From an uncultured Porphyromonadaceae bacterium (lineage in GTDB: Bacteria; Bacteroidota; Bacteroidia; Bacteroidales; Muribaculaceae): 64,000 bases of DNA. The notes beneath the pieces were generated by a model. The model saw only the letters and a list, made by a program, of their open reading frames with translations. It searched no databases and was not told the DNA's origin. The stretch spans positions 3,453 to 67,452 of the forward strand of contig CALKRW010000042.1 in the NCBI GenBank assembly GCA_937989585.1, given 5' to 3'. Positions 26,148-35,230 of this stretch are shown in pieces. Every line of letters starts with the position of its first letter. Positions within the stretch are counted from its first letter, which is position 1. The translations under genes were made by a program, and so were the position numbers.

Positions 26148-27671
26148 TTATTCCCACTCGATGGTGCTTGGCGGTTTGGAAGAGATGTCGTAGCATACGC
26201 GGTTGACGCCGCGCACCTTGTTTATGATTTCGTTAGAGACCTTGGCCATGAATTCGTATGGTAGATGTGCCCAGTCGGCGGTCATGGCATCGGTCGATGT
26301 AACGGCGCGTAGTGCGACAGCCTGCTCATAAGTGCGCTCGTCTCCCATCACGCCGACCGAGTTAACCGGCAGGAGTATTACGCCGGCCTGCCATATCTGG
26401 TCGTAAAGACCGGCCTCACGCAGTCCGGTGATGAAGATATCGTCTGCATCCTGAAGCACGCGCACCTTCTCGGGTGTGATGTCGCCGAGTATGCGTACAG
26501 CCAGACCGGGACCCGGGAACGGATGGCGCTTGATCAGATGTTCCGGCATACCGAGTTCCCGGCCGACAGCGCGGACCTCGTCCTTGAACAGGGATTTGAG
26601 CGGTTCGCAGAGTTTCAGGTTCATCTTCTCGGGAAGACCGCCTACGTTGTGGTGACTCTTGATGACTGTTCCCGTAATCGAGAGTGACTCTATGCGGTCA
26701 GGATAGATGGTGCCCTGTGCCAGCCACTTTACATCCTTGATTTTATGCGCTTCCTCATCGAAGACCTCGATGAAGTCACGGCCTATGATCTTGCGTTTCT
26801 TCTCGGGTTCGGTGACACCGGCCAGGTCGCTGAAGAATTTCTTTGAGGCATCGACACCGATTACGTTCAGGCCAAGACATTTGTAGTCGTTTAGAACGTT
26901 TGCGAATTCGTTCTTGCGCAACAGTCCGTGGTCCACGAATATACAGGTCAGACGGTCGCCTATGGCTCGGTTCAGCAATACTGCGGCAACCGAAGAATCG
27001 ACACCGCCGCTCAGTCCAAGCACGACACGGTCATCGCCAAGTTGCTCGCGCAGTTCGGTGACTGTCGACTCGATGAATGAGGCCGGAGACCAAGTCTGGT
27101 GCGAGCCGCAGATGCCGACAGTAAAGTTACGAAGAATATCAAGTCCGCACTGCGAGTGGAAAACCTCGGGATGGAACTGGACTCCCCACATCCTGCGGCA
27201 CTCATGGCGGTAGGCCGCACAGTGTACACTTTCGGTGGATGCTATTACGCGGAAGTCTGCGGGCAAAGACGTGATGGTGTCGCCGTGGCTCATCCAGACC
27301 ACGCTTCCAGGCTCGATGCCTGTCATAAGGGGGTCTTCACTGTCGACATAAGACAGTTTGGCCCGACCGTACTCACGGCTCTCGGCAGGTTCTACTGTCC
27401 CGCCGTAGGTGTAAGCCATCAACTGGGCGCCGTAACAGATGCCTAGTACGGGATATTTCTCAATCAGAGGTTCGACATCGGTCTTGAAGGCTGAAGGATC
27501 ATATACCGAGAAAGGCGAACCTGAAAGAATCACACCGATTACAGAGGGGTCGTCCGACGGAAACTTGTTGTAGGGGACAATCTCGCAATAAGTGTTGAGT
27601 TCGCGCAGACGACGGCCTATGAGTTGTGTTGTCTGTGACCCGAAATCCAGAATTATAATCTTCTCCTGCAT
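26148..27671 (-). CDS. guaA: GMP synthase (glutamine-hydrolysing)
   Basis: A 507-residue GMP synthase that aminates XMP to GMP. The N-terminal class I amidotransferase has the nucleophile Cys in [15 protein letters not shown] and the His/Glu pair in [11 protein letters not shown]. The ATP pyrophosphatase domain has the PP-loop [15 protein letters not shown]. The C-terminal dimerisation domain ends with the conserved KPPSTIEWE. First gene of an operon with the zinc-ribbon protein and mutL. A minus-strand -7 box (TATCTTTG, 27772-27779) about 100 bp upstream may be its promoter, though no -33 box stands at the usual distance. Confidence 0.97.
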   Translation of the reverse strand: MQEKIIILDFGSQTTQLIGRRLRELNTYCEIVPYNKFPSDDPSVIGVILSGSPFSVYDPSAFKTDVEPLIEKYPVLGICYGAQLMAYTYGGTVEPAESREYGRAKLSYVDSEDPLMTGIEPGSVVWMSHGDTITSLPADFRVIASTESVHCAAYRHECRRMWGVQFHPEVFHSQCGLDILRNFTVGICGSHQTWSPASFIESTVTELREQLGDDRVVLGLSGGVDSSVAAVLLNRAIGDRLTCIFVDHGLLRKNEFANVLNDYKCLGLNVIGVDASKKFFSDLAGVTEPEKKRKIIGRDFIEVFDEEAHKIKDVKWLAQGTIYPDRIESLSITGTVIKSHHNVGGLPEKMNLKLCEPLKSLFKDEVRAVGRELGMPEHLIKRHPFPGPGLAVRILGDITPEKVRVLQDADDIFITGLREAGLYDQIWQAGVILLPVNSVGVMGDERTYEQAVALRAVTSTDAMTADWAHLPYEFMAKVSNEIINKVRGVNRVCYDISSKPPSTIEWE

Positions 27672-27832
27672 AATATTATAATGTATTTGCCGGCATGCGA
27701 CTCACTGTCACACGCCTGATAATTGCATATATAATTGTATTTAGTGGGTGGACTATTGGCTTTTTCTTTTGCAAAGATAGTCATTTTCTCCCAAACGGAC
27801 GCGTATCATTAAATTAATTGGTAAAAAATGGT

Positions 27833-27840
27833 TAACTTTG
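27833..27840 (+). promoter_or_regulatory. -7 box for the DUF4421 gene
   Basis: TAACTTTG at 27833-27840 fits the Bacteroidota -7 consensus and would start transcription around 27847, just ahead of the GTG start at 27871. No TTTG stands 19-21 bp upstream. Confidence 0.5.
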
Positions 27841-27870
27841 CACCCGCATTAAACATAGAGATGAAACATA

Positions 27871-28938
27871 GTGAGTAAGCCGCTTAGAATATTACTGCTG
27901 TCGATGGTGACTGTAATGCTGTCAGTTCCTCAGAAAGCGGGAGCGTTTTCTCTGGCTCTTGACTCTGTAGCCACATGGGGCAAGTTCCCAAGGTTCTGTG
28001 TGAATACTTACCGCTGGGGTGACAAATTCTTCAATTCCTATGATTCTGCATATGTTGAAGGTACAGGCTATAAGTTCAACGGCAAGTTGAAGACCGATAC
28101 CTGGGTTGACAATTATAGATTCGCCCTTCCGGACAAATATGTTATGAACATGCGCTCCGATTGGTGCACATCCACCGGCCTGTGGCTGACATATCTGGCT
28201 TTATCTGTGGGATACGATGTCAATGTATCGAAATTTTTCGGAGGTTCCGATCAAGCCCGCAAGCGTTTCAACTTTAATTTTAACTGTGCGTTGTTCGGAG
28301 CCAACTTCTATTGGATTACCAATGATGTCGGTACCAAGATAAATGAGTTCGGACCGAGACATAACGAGCAGAAACTCAATATTCCTTTCACGGGTATTAA
28401 TACACAGATTTTCGGATTTGACACATATTATATATTGAACAACAAGCGATATTCGCGTGCTGCTGCATTCAATTATTCTAAAATCCAAAAAAGGAGTCAG
28501 GGCTCGTTCTTCTTCGGATTCGCATACTGGAAACAGAAATACGATTTTGATTTTTCAAAACTTCCCACCGACATTCGTGAAGATCTGCCTGAATCGTGGG
28601 CAGAACGGGATTACCGCTATTCGGCGTCTAACCACAACTATTCCCTGTGTGCCGGTTATGGATACAACTGGGTGTTCGCGCGACACTGGCTGCTGGGAGT
28701 TAACGAGTCGCCTGTTCTGGGACTGAAGCATGGATATATCAATAATCCCGGGAAAGTGGCTAACTCATTGTCGCTATACAACCGCTTCAAACTTTCGGTG
28801 ATCTGGAATAACGGCGAATGGTTCGCCGGTATAATAGGCAATGCCGAAAACGGCCTGATCTATGACAAGGACCACCAGTTGATAAGCGGAGTGTTCTCGT
28901 TTGAGGCGTCGGTCGGCTATCGCTTCAATCTCTGGTAG
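27871..28938 (+). CDS. DUF4421 family outer-membrane-type protein
   Basis: A 355-residue exported protein of the DUF4421 family of Bacteroidota. The signal peptide (SKPLRILLLSMVTVMLSV, cleaved after about QKAGA) needs the GTG start at 27871; the next ATG would lose its basic end. The rest is a run of aromatic-rich beta strands (GLWLTYLALSVGYDVN, FGFDTYYILNN, WLLGVNESPVLGLKHGY) ending VGYRFNLW, a beta-barrel-like C terminus. Function is unknown. A six-codon reading frame (MKHSE, 27861-27878) overlaps the start in another frame, which may mean translational coupling or a small frame error at the 5' end. Confidence 0.82.
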   Translation: MSKPLRILLLSMVTVMLSVPQKAGAFSLALDSVATWGKFPRFCVNTYRWGDKFFNSYDSAYVEGTGYKFNGKLKTDTWVDNYRFALPDKYVMNMRSDWCTSTGLWLTYLALSVGYDVNVSKFFGGSDQARKRFNFNFNCALFGANFYWITNDVGTKINEFGPRHNEQKLNIPFTGINTQIFGFDTYYILNNKRYSRAAAFNYSKIQKRSQGSFFFGFAYWKQKYDFDFSKLPTDIREDLPESWAERDYRYSASNHNYSLCAGYGYNWVFARHWLLGVNESPVLGLKHGYINNPGKVANSLSLYNRFKLSVIWNNGEWFAGIIGNAENGLIYDKDHQLISGVFSFEASVGYRFNLW

Positions 28939-28945
28939 AGATTAA

Positions 28946-29566
28946 TCATATCCGCAGTCCGTCGAAGGGCGCGTCTGACGGTATTGACACAAGGATTGCC
29001 AGTTCGGCAATGTCCCGGTCATTCCTGTTGTCGCTATTTATGCAGGTTGCAGTGATAGTGTCATCTGAATGCAGTTCGACAGGGGCCATGTCGGAGTGGC
29101 AGATACGGATTATTCGTGGAACATAATCCGTTATCGGCGGGAATCGTCGTGTGTGCTCGAGAATTGCAGACACGACCTCACGGATACTTTCTGACCTTGA
29201 GCATGTGTTGATGATGATGTCAACGCCGCGCCATGCCTTCAGCAGATTTTCAGTGGCTGTTCGGCAGCCTTCGTCATCGGAAAGATCGAGTGGGCAAAAC
29301 CGCACGCCTCGGTCATGTGCGAGAGCATTTCCCCGCGAGATGTCGCTGTCGAAAACGGCGACTCGCGAACCGGCATTCAGAAATCTTTCGGCGATTGTTT
29401 CGGCTAGTCCGTTGTCATTCCCAAGAATAAGCACATGCCGGGGTGGAAAATTAAAGACGACTTTGCCAGGAGTTGACGACAGGGTAGGGCGTACGCGCGA
29501 AACTCCGCCTCGGTTTTTCCCAAGTCGGAGTTCCTCCATTTTTCGTTCGAGGTAATTGTCAGCCAT
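28946..29566 (-). CDS. Degenerate short-chain dehydrogenase-like Rossmann protein
   Basis: A 206-residue protein with one recognisable Rossmann fold. A glycine-rich turn (VLILGNDNGLAETIAERFL, about residues 46-64) is followed by an acidic strand end (VAVFDSD), a nucleotide-edge Asp-Leu pair (CPLDLSDDEG) and an NTCSR stretch where active enzymes have NNAG. The catalytic Tyr-x-x-x-Lys is missing. It therefore looks like a short-chain dehydrogenase relative that has lost catalysis and may only bind a nucleotide. It starts 5 bp after the DUF4252 gene and is the last member of the sigma-factor operon. Confidence 0.65.
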   Translation of the reverse strand: MADNYLERKMEELRLGKNRGGVSRVRPTLSSTPGKVVFNFPPRHVLILGNDNGLAETIAERFLNAGSRVAVFDSDISRGNALAHDRGVRFCPLDLSDDEGCRTATENLLKAWRGVDIIINTCSRSESIREVVSAILEHTRRFPPITDYVPRIIRICHSDMAPVELHSDDTITATCINSDNRNDRDIAELAILVSIPSDAPFDGLRI

Positions 29567-29571
29567 GGATA

Positions 29572-30063
29572 TTATTGCCCGTTGCGTATTTTCGAAACAT
29601 CTATCTTGCCCTTAAGGTAGATGGCGACGTATTCCTCGCTGTCGCGGTCGTCAACAAGCAGAATAATGCCGTCGACAATGGTGCTGTCATCAGACCCGGG
29701 AGCCATATAGATGTGTATCCGTTCGTTATCTTCCTCGATTTCGGATGCGATCTCATAGCCGGAACGTGCTACGGCTTCTTCGCAAGCCTTGCGAACTGCG
29801 CCAATCTTGCTTTTGGATTCGCAGGTAATCAATTCGATACGGTCAAAAGACTTGACGGCATCTTTTATGCCGAAGTTTTCGGAAGCGTAATTTTCGTAAA
29901 GCGAATTCGCAAACCTCAGCATGCCCTTGCCGATGGTGATTTTAGTTATTTCCTCGTCAGACGGAACGTTGGTAAAGAACTTCTGTCCGAGGCACGACAT
30001 GGTGGACATTGATGCGATTGCTACGACCACCAGAATCGATAATTTTCTGATAAACTGTTTCAT
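29572..30063 (-). CDS. DUF4252 family lipoprotein
   Basis: A 163-residue lipoprotein with a lipobox Cys24 (STMSCLG) and a mature part typical of DUF4252: an alpha/beta domain with paired strands (FDRIELITCESKSK, ERIHIYMAPGSDDSTIVDGIILLVDD) and a short end (VSKIRNGQ). In Bacteroidota, DUF4252 proteins are often encoded with ECF sigma/anti-sigma pairs, as here. Its biochemical role is unknown. It follows the anti-sigma-like gene by 62 bp, a gap with no clear terminator. Confidence 0.82.
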   Translation of the reverse strand: MKQFIRKLSILVVVAIASMSTMSCLGQKFFTNVPSDEEITKITIGKGMLRFANSLYENYASENFGIKDAVKSFDRIELITCESKSKIGAVRKACEEAVARSGYEIASEIEEDNERIHIYMAPGSDDSTIVDGIILLVDDRDSEEYVAIYLKGKIDVSKIRNGQ

Positions 30064-30125
30064 ATAATTTATTTATTGCTGTTTTGTTTTATTTGATGCA
30101 TTTCCGGGCCCGGGTTTAAACGCCG

Positions 30126-30872
30126 TCATAGATTTTTTAGTGTGGTGGAGATTGTGACTATGGATTCGTCAAGGTGGCGGTCGACATCACGCACAGACTT
30201 GTTCACGACATCTAGCGAATTGTCGATTTTGTTGCAGACCAGATTAATGTAGTATGCAGCCTGAGCCGAGTCGTTTATCTCAATATATCCGTCGGAGACA
30301 TCGGCTTGTGTTGCAGCACGTTCTGTCCTGTTGTTTTGACGTGAAACATTAGTCGCTTTGGATGCCGGAACGACATCTGTTTCTTCCGTTGGAGTATTGA
30401 TTGTTGCGGCATAAGCGATTGTGTCGATTTCTGTAAGCCCTGCTGCCACCCTGGCAGTGAGTACCTTTTCTGTGCCTTCTCCGGATATGTTGTCCTGAGG
30501 TTCCAGGCGGAACGAGTCACCGGACGGATAGCGGAAGAAGAGTACTGCCGCTATGCACGCCGCTGCGGCTATACTTGCCCAGACTGTCCATCGGGGGAGT
30601 GGGTCGGTAATCCTGACCTTTTCAGTGCCTGAAGCAGAAACTTCCTCATTGGCGGCTTTTTCGATTTCGGTGAGGAAACCGGTTCCGAGTATTTCCTCGG
30701 CCGAGGGAATCTCAGCCGGGACATTACTCGTGAAAATAGCGGCGTCGGGCCTGAGGTCGACAGGGATATCCTTCGTTTCCGAAAAGAAACGGCGCAGAGC
30801 CTCAATGTCTTCCGGCGTGGAAGTCCCGTCGTAGAAGCGGTCGAGAAGAATGCGTATTTCGTTGATATCCAT
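30126..30872 (-). CDS. Probable anti-sigma factor, single membrane helix
   Basis: A 248-residue membrane protein. The cytoplasmic N-terminal part (MDINEIRILLDRFYDGTSTPEDIEALRRFF) resembles the start of many Bacteroidota anti-sigma proteins that sense cell-surface signals. A single helix (about 117-132, TVWASIAAAACIAAVLFFRY) is followed by an extracytoplasmic domain with no recognised fold. It starts 3 bp after the ECF sigma gene's stop codon, which supports a regulator role. It has no zinc motif and no STN/FecR signature that I can see. Confidence 0.78.
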   Translation of the reverse strand: MDINEIRILLDRFYDGTSTPEDIEALRRFFSETKDIPVDLRPDAAIFTSNVPAEIPSAEEILGTGFLTEIEKAANEEVSASGTEKVRITDPLPRWTVWASIAAAACIAAVLFFRYPSGDSFRLEPQDNISGEGTEKVLTARVAAGLTEIDTIAYAATINTPTEETDVVPASKATNVSRQNNRTERAATQADVSDGYIEINDSAQAAYYINLVCNKIDNSLDVVNKSVRDVDRHLDESIVTISTTLKNL

Positions 30873-30875
30873 TTT

Positions 30876-31367
30876 TTAATAATATTTATTTTGAAGAGAT
30901 AGGAGAATGGTGCGGAGTTGTCGGCGGGTTCGGCTGAGCATCACACGGATGTTGACTTCGGTGGTCGAGAATTTTGCGGCGATTTCGGCGTTGTCCTCGC
31001 CTGCAAGACTGAGCCTTATAAGTTCCCGGTGCCGGGAATCGAGCATTGAGATTGCCTCGGGTAGCAAGTCTTCTTGCGAATGGCTGTCACTTTCATCGTC
31101 CGGAATAGACATTTGTCCGTCGATGACAGTTTCTCTGCCCGGTGGATTTGAGCGCATCCACGAGAGGGCGGCATTACGGGCACTGACAGCACAGAACGAA
31201 CGCGATGAGGCAGGTAATGCCAGCGAAGCGTGTTTTTCCCAGAGTCGGCGAAATAATTCCTGAACGATATCCCGTGCATCATCGCTGTTGTGGACGATGC
31301 CCAGCACTACGGCATAAGCCGTATCGTAGCATGGGAGGATTTCGTCTTTGAATTCTGAGGCTGTCAT
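30876..31367 (-). CDS. ECF-type RNA polymerase sigma factor
   Basis: A 163-residue ECF sigma factor. Region 2 appears as AYAVVLGIVHNSDDARDIVQELFRRLWEKH. Region 4 follows in AISMLDSRHRELIRLSLAGEDNAEIAAKF and VNIRVMLSRTRRQLR. It is the first gene of an operon with the anti-sigma-like protein, the DUF4252 lipoprotein and the degenerate Rossmann protein, likely self-regulated. Start ATG at 31367 is supported by a 128-bp upstream gap. Confidence 0.88.
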   Translation of the reverse strand: MTASEFKDEILPCYDTAYAVVLGIVHNSDDARDIVQELFRRLWEKHASLALPASSRSFCAVSARNAALSWMRSNPPGRETVIDGQMSIPDDESDSHSQEDLLPEAISMLDSRHRELIRLSLAGEDNAEIAAKFSTTEVNIRVMLSRTRRQLRTILLSLQNKYY

Positions 31368-31495
31368 TTTTCCGTTCTTTATTATTAAGACGCGGACTCA
31401 CATGTTTTGTAACACTAGTAAAGGGAAAATTTTTAAACGTGAGAAATTCCGATTTCTATGCAGGCAGATTTTACAGTGTCAAGCCGTTAATAATC

Positions 31496-31540
31496 AAAAG
31501 GCTGCGCCGTATGGAAACTACGGCACAGCCTTTCGGAAAT
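31496..31540 (-). terminator. Terminator after the TPR protein
   Basis: Arms AAAGGCTGCGCCGTA (31498-31512) and TACGGCACAGCCTTT (31519-31533) pair with one mismatch and a 6-nt loop. On the minus strand this follows the TPR gene's stop codon and is succeeded by TTGATTATTAA. Confidence 0.8.
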
Positions 31541-31571
31541 TATGCTTACCGGTGTTTATTACCGGATTGAT

Positions 31572-33200
31572 TTACTTTGAGAGTTGCTCCTTGAGAGCAG
31601 TGTATTTGTCGAGTTCGGCCTTTGCGGCGTCAGCCTTCTCCTGATTGCCCTCGTTCTTGTAGAAGTTGTATATGAGGGTGTTGAGCAGGGCGTATGTGTT
31701 GATCTGGTTCTTCGGGTTGGCGGGATTGGCGTTCTCGGGGTCCTTGTTGAAAATCGAGAGTTCGGTCTCGAAATCGGCTATGGCTTTTGCGTCGGGCTTG
31801 CCGCCGTTGGCCGATGTGTAGAGACGTCCGCGGAGGAAGAGGTACTGGTAGGGAGCGGCTGCTGCATCCTCACCGATGAGTTGGTTCATCAGTACGAGAC
31901 CCTTGTCGGCATCTTCCTTGGCGAGTTCGAGGTTGCCGGCCTGCTGGGCGATTGATGCGGCGTTGCCGTAGAGCTGTGCGGCGATGAACTTGTCGTTGTT
32001 CTTGGCCTCGGGGTTATTATCGATAGCCTTTACCATGTAGTCGGCGGCGTTGCGGTAGTCCTTCATCGCATAGTATACATCGCTGGCTGCGGAGTAGAGC
32101 GAGGGGTCATTGGGGAATTTCTCAATACCCTTGAGGATGACCTGCAGGCCTGTCGAATCGTTGTTTGCGGCAAGGAGGCCGGCATAGATACGGTAGTCGG
32201 CGGCGTTGATGTCCTTCTGTGTGGCGGGGTTGTTGAAGAAAGCCTTCGCACGCTCCAGGCCTTCGGCCTTGCGGTCGAGTTTGTCAAGCGAGCGGATGGC
32301 GATACGCTGCAGGGTCACGTCGTTTGGGTTGCCCTTAAGAACCTCGTCTGCGGTCTGGAGAGCCTTGTCGAACTGTTCGCCTGCGAGCAGGAGAACGGCG
32401 TAGCGGGCCTTGTCCTCGGGGAAGTGGTTGGGGTTGTTGATGTAGTCGCCGTACTGACGCGCAGCCTGTGTCCATTGGCCTGTATCGTAGTATTTCTCGG
32501 CGAGTTCACGCTGTGCGAGGGCCGACTGGGGACGGCGCTGGAGGAATTCCTTGAGTTTCTCGATGGCATATTCGGGAACCACATAGTAGTATGTGTTGGC
32601 ATACTTGACATAGCCCTCGGGATTGTCCTCGTCGAAGGTGATGGCCTGCTCATAGTCGGCAACGGCACCGTTATAGTCCTGTGCGTCGAACTTGCGGTCG
32701 CCCTCAAGGACGTAGATTGCGGGCTCTTTGTATTTGGATTGCTTGCGGGCTTTGTCGAGGAACTTGTTGATATCTTTCTCGTAGGCAACGGGGTCAGCGT
32801 TGTAGTATGCGCGAGCAATGTCGACGAGAACCTCGGTGTTCTTCTTGGCCAGGGACTGAGCCTTCTTGAAGTTGTCCTCGGCTGCGCCCTTGTTCTTGTT
32901 CAGCAGATCGAGTGCGCCAAGACCTACGTAGTTGTAGGCGTTGTCGGGATTCGCAGCGATTCCCTGTTTGAAGCACTCCAATGCCTTTGTGTTGTTCTTG
33001 CGTGCCGAGTAAGCCTGACCGAGGTAATAATATGCCATTGCCTTGTCGGTCGAGGGATTGTTGAGGTTGCGTTCGAGCAGTGTTATGGCGTTACCGTATT
33101 GGCCGGCCTTGTAATACTCGATGCCGTCATTGTAGCCCTGTGCGGCGCCCGAAAGAGTCATCGCGCCGAGGAGCATTGCGAAGAATAGTTTCTTTTTCAT
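31572..33200 (-). CDS. Exported tetratricopeptide-repeat protein
   Basis: A 542-residue TPR protein with a signal peptide (residues 1-20). Mature sequence is nearly all helical repeats, for example DGIEYYKAGQYGNAITLLERNL, DKAMAYYYLGQAYSARKNNTKAL and NPDNAYNYVGLGALDLL, about twelve units. Such periplasmic TPR solenoids bind partner proteins. In Bacteroidales a protein like this is often the last gene of a TonB/ExbB-ExbD gene group with a PstS-like lipoprotein, and here the PstS-like gene is the upstream neighbour. A 358-bp gap with a terminator separates the two, so it probably has its own promoter. The -7-like box TAACTTTA at 33352-33359 is a candidate, seven of eight matching. Confidence 0.85.
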   Translation of the reverse strand: MKKKLFFAMLLGAMTLSGAAQGYNDGIEYYKAGQYGNAITLLERNLNNPSTDKAMAYYYLGQAYSARKNNTKALECFKQGIAANPDNAYNYVGLGALDLLNKNKGAAEDNFKKAQSLAKKNTEVLVDIARAYYNADPVAYEKDINKFLDKARKQSKYKEPAIYVLEGDRKFDAQDYNGAVADYEQAITFDEDNPEGYVKYANTYYYVVPEYAIEKLKEFLQRRPQSALAQRELAEKYYDTGQWTQAARQYGDYINNPNHFPEDKARYAVLLLAGEQFDKALQTADEVLKGNPNDVTLQRIAIRSLDKLDRKAEGLERAKAFFNNPATQKDINAADYRIYAGLLAANNDSTGLQVILKGIEKFPNDPSLYSAASDVYYAMKDYRNAADYMVKAIDNNPEAKNNDKFIAAQLYGNAASIAQQAGNLELAKEDADKGLVLMNQLIGEDAAAAPYQYLFLRGRLYTSANGGKPDAKAIADFETELSIFNKDPENANPANPKNQINTYALLNTLIYNFYKNEGNQEKADAAKAELDKYTALKEQLSK

Positions 33201-33479
33201 GTCGTATTATGGGGAATTGTTGTAATCAGGAAAAGTTGTTTAATATAACGCTTTGTGTACGGAAATATTATACTTGAGTCGAAAAGGCTGAAAACTAATG
33301 TTTTATGATTCTTGTATATATTTCGGACCGTTTAAAGGCCCTTCAGCGGTGTAAAGTTACTAATAATAGGATTTATTTGGTACCTAATGGTTGAATAAAA
33401 AATGTTGTCGGCGAGTTAATATCTGTTAAATCGCAGTCGACAGAATAACCAATCATCACATATCATACTCGAATGCCTA

Positions 33480-33524
33480 TAAAAATAACCCGGCATACAT
33501 CCTTGCAGGAATGTTACCGGGCCA
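33480..33524 (-). terminator. Terminator after the PstS-like lipoprotein gene
   Basis: On the minus strand CCCGG (33517-33521) pairs with CCGGG (33489-33493), continued imperfectly inward through CATTCC and GGATG around a TGCA loop, and is followed by TTATTTTTAT. The rest of the 358-bp gap (33201-33558) is AT-rich with no gene that I can support. Confidence 0.65.
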
Positions 33525-33558
33525 GTAGTCGTATTCTATGCATGTGTCCGCGGAACGA

Positions 33559-34539
33559 TTATTCCGCGGTCTTTATTTCATATATATCTATTGGTACGCG
33601 GGCCGGAAGCACGCCTGTACGCATTATCAGACGCTGACCGTCGACGCCTCCGACAAAGGCATAGAAGCGGCTTGGAACGCCTGCGGTCGAAGTCGTGACC
33701 ATATAAATCGGTCTGGTCAGCGGATATGTGCCGTCGTAGATGTTCTGCTGATAAGGCCGGTATGGAACCGCCATATCGCGCATCACGCCGATGGTCTTCA
33801 CTCCCGCATTATCCATGGCCTCGTTCAGGGCAAGTCCGTTGACAGCCGTAGTATCGTTCTTGAGTTCGTCGGAGAGTTCCTGTCCAGACTTAAGGTCAAG
33901 GTCTGCCGTGAGCCATGTCACGCCGATGACGCCTATGTTGGCCGGATCCTTCTTGACCGAGGCAAGCACACTGTCAACCGAACCGGCCACGCTTACATTG
34001 GGACCGAACTTCTTTCCGTTCAGAAACGAATCCTGCATGAAGTATGCCAGCGATGACCCCTCGTTGTCGAGTATCACATTTATCCGTCGGTTCATGCCGT
34101 CGGGCTGCACGTCCTCCCAGCGTTGTGTCTCTCCGGTGAGTATGGCCGAGATTTCTTTCATGGACAGTCGGTCGACTGGATTTTCCTCGTTTACGATGAG
34201 CGCCACTGCGTCTACTGCAATCTTCTGGCTGCGAGGTTTCAGGTTCATGTTCTCCAGGCGCTTTTTCTCGTCTGGCGTAAGGTCGCGGCCGATAACTATA
34301 ATCTGGGCCTCCTTGGCGAATAGGGCCTCGATGGCTTCTTTCTGGGATGTATATGTCGGGAGGATATGGTTGTTCTGCAGCCTGTACTCGAATATGTCGA
34401 TTTCCTGTTGTATGATGTTGCGGAACGAGTCATCGCAATAGAGTGTGGCTGATACCGAGGGCTTGCGGTCCATGCACGAAGGCAGGGCGAGGGCGGCAGC
34501 CATCGCCAAGCCTAATAAGTAAAAAGGTCTGAATTTCAT
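33559..34539 (-). CDS. PstS-like phosphate/ligand-binding lipoprotein
   Basis: A 326-residue lipoprotein resembling the phosphate-binding proteins of PstS type (periplasmic binding protein family II). Lipobox Cys22 (LALPSCMDR). Family-like segments include ATLYCDDSFRNIIQQEIDIF, LIVNEENPVDRLSMKEISAILTG, TQRWEDVQ and IGVIGVTWLT. No Pst permease or ATPase gene follows, so it is unlikely to be a normal ABC binding protein. In Bacteroidales such orphans sit with TonB/ExbBD genes and may be an accessory of that machine. I use the ATG at 34539 (MKFRPFYLLGLAMA); an upstream ATG at 34590 would place 17 residues before the signal peptide. Confidence 0.85.
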   Translation of the reverse strand: MKFRPFYLLGLAMAAALALPSCMDRKPSVSATLYCDDSFRNIIQQEIDIFEYRLQNNHILPTYTSQKEAIEALFAKEAQIIVIGRDLTPDEKKRLENMNLKPRSQKIAVDAVALIVNEENPVDRLSMKEISAILTGETQRWEDVQPDGMNRRINVILDNEGSSLAYFMQDSFLNGKKFGPNVSVAGSVDSVLASVKKDPANIGVIGVTWLTADLDLKSGQELSDELKNDTTAVNGLALNEAMDNAGVKTIGVMRDMAVPYRPYQQNIYDGTYPLTRPIYMVTTSTAGVPSRFYAFVGGVDGQRLIMRTGVLPARVPIDIYEIKTAE

Positions 34540-34611
34540 TTTTTGTGCTTGCTTTAAGAATGTTGAAGCAGAAGCGGATTGGATCCGCATGGTATGGGGG
34601 CGCGGTCTGCG

Positions 34612-34902
34612 TCAGAACCGTGTGTCCAGTCCGGCATATGCGCGGTAGCCTCGCCATACGCCGTAAATCATCAGCAATACGCCTACGAGTATGCGTACCC
34701 AAGTGAACTGGTCGGGAAAACCGAAGATGTTCGAGGGGAGAACCATCAGGACGCCCATGCCGATGTAGACGATAATCATAAAGATGGAGAAGACGATGCG
34801 CATTCCGCGACCGGGACCGGCTGAGTTGCGGTCGTCATATTCTTCGCCGTGCATCTGCTCGCGATATTTTCTGAATTCCTCAGATTCGTTTTCGTGTTTC
34901 AT
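34612..34902 (-). CDS. Small two-helix membrane protein
   Basis: A 96-residue protein with a charged, His/Glu-rich N-terminal 33 residues and two membrane helices (about 35-55 and 69-88). It lies 72 bp upstream of the PstS-like gene on the same strand, so the two are probably one transcript. I do not recognise a family. Similar small membrane proteins precede PstS-like lipoproteins in other Bacteroidales, where TonB and ExbB/D genes lie further upstream; none is present here. Confidence 0.72.
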   Translation of the reverse strand: MKHENESEEFRKYREQMHGEEYDDRNSAGPGRGMRIVFSIFMIIVYIGMGVLMVLPSNIFGFPDQFTWVRILVGVLLMIYGVWRGYRAYAGLDTRF

Positions 34903-35089
34903 GTCAGTGTGGTTTTTTATGGATGAATAGAGTGTCGATTACATTTCAAAATATAATGGAATGTATTTAAAATGTTAACGCACGAGAACGCCGAAAGTTT
35001 TTGAAAGTCCGCTACTTTGACATCTTCATTTCTTTCGTGACGGAATCTTTTCTTTTCGGGAAATCTCGGAAGGCAAATCCGGAATCAAA

Positions 35090-35143
35090 GTTAGGAAAAA
35101 ACTTCTTAGCGAGCCCCGTTTTTAACTAAATTAACTTAAAAGC
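35090..35143. repeat. Direct repeat, copy A (54 bp), beside the LtaS-like gene
   Basis: The block from GTTAGGAAAAAAC to AACTTAAAAGC is repeated at 37171-37225 with three substitutions and one single-base length difference. It is followed directly (35141-35171) by 31 bp that match uvrA codons 2-11 at 27 of 31 positions but contain an in-frame TAG. It lies in the 328-bp gap 34903-35230, which otherwise holds no gene. Confidence 0.85.
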
Positions 35144-35230
35144 ACATAGATCAAACGGCATAACCAATCGACTAGCCTAACCGAGGTACGACTCTTTATT
35201 GAGATGAACAAGAACGACCCAAAGGTAGGG

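Noticed and set aside
33548..33569. Hairpin CCGCGGAA/TTCCGCGG overlapping the stop codon of the PstS-like gene as its terminator
   Set aside because: No T-run follows on the minus strand; the downstream hairpin at 33489-33521 with TTATTTTTAT is the better terminator.
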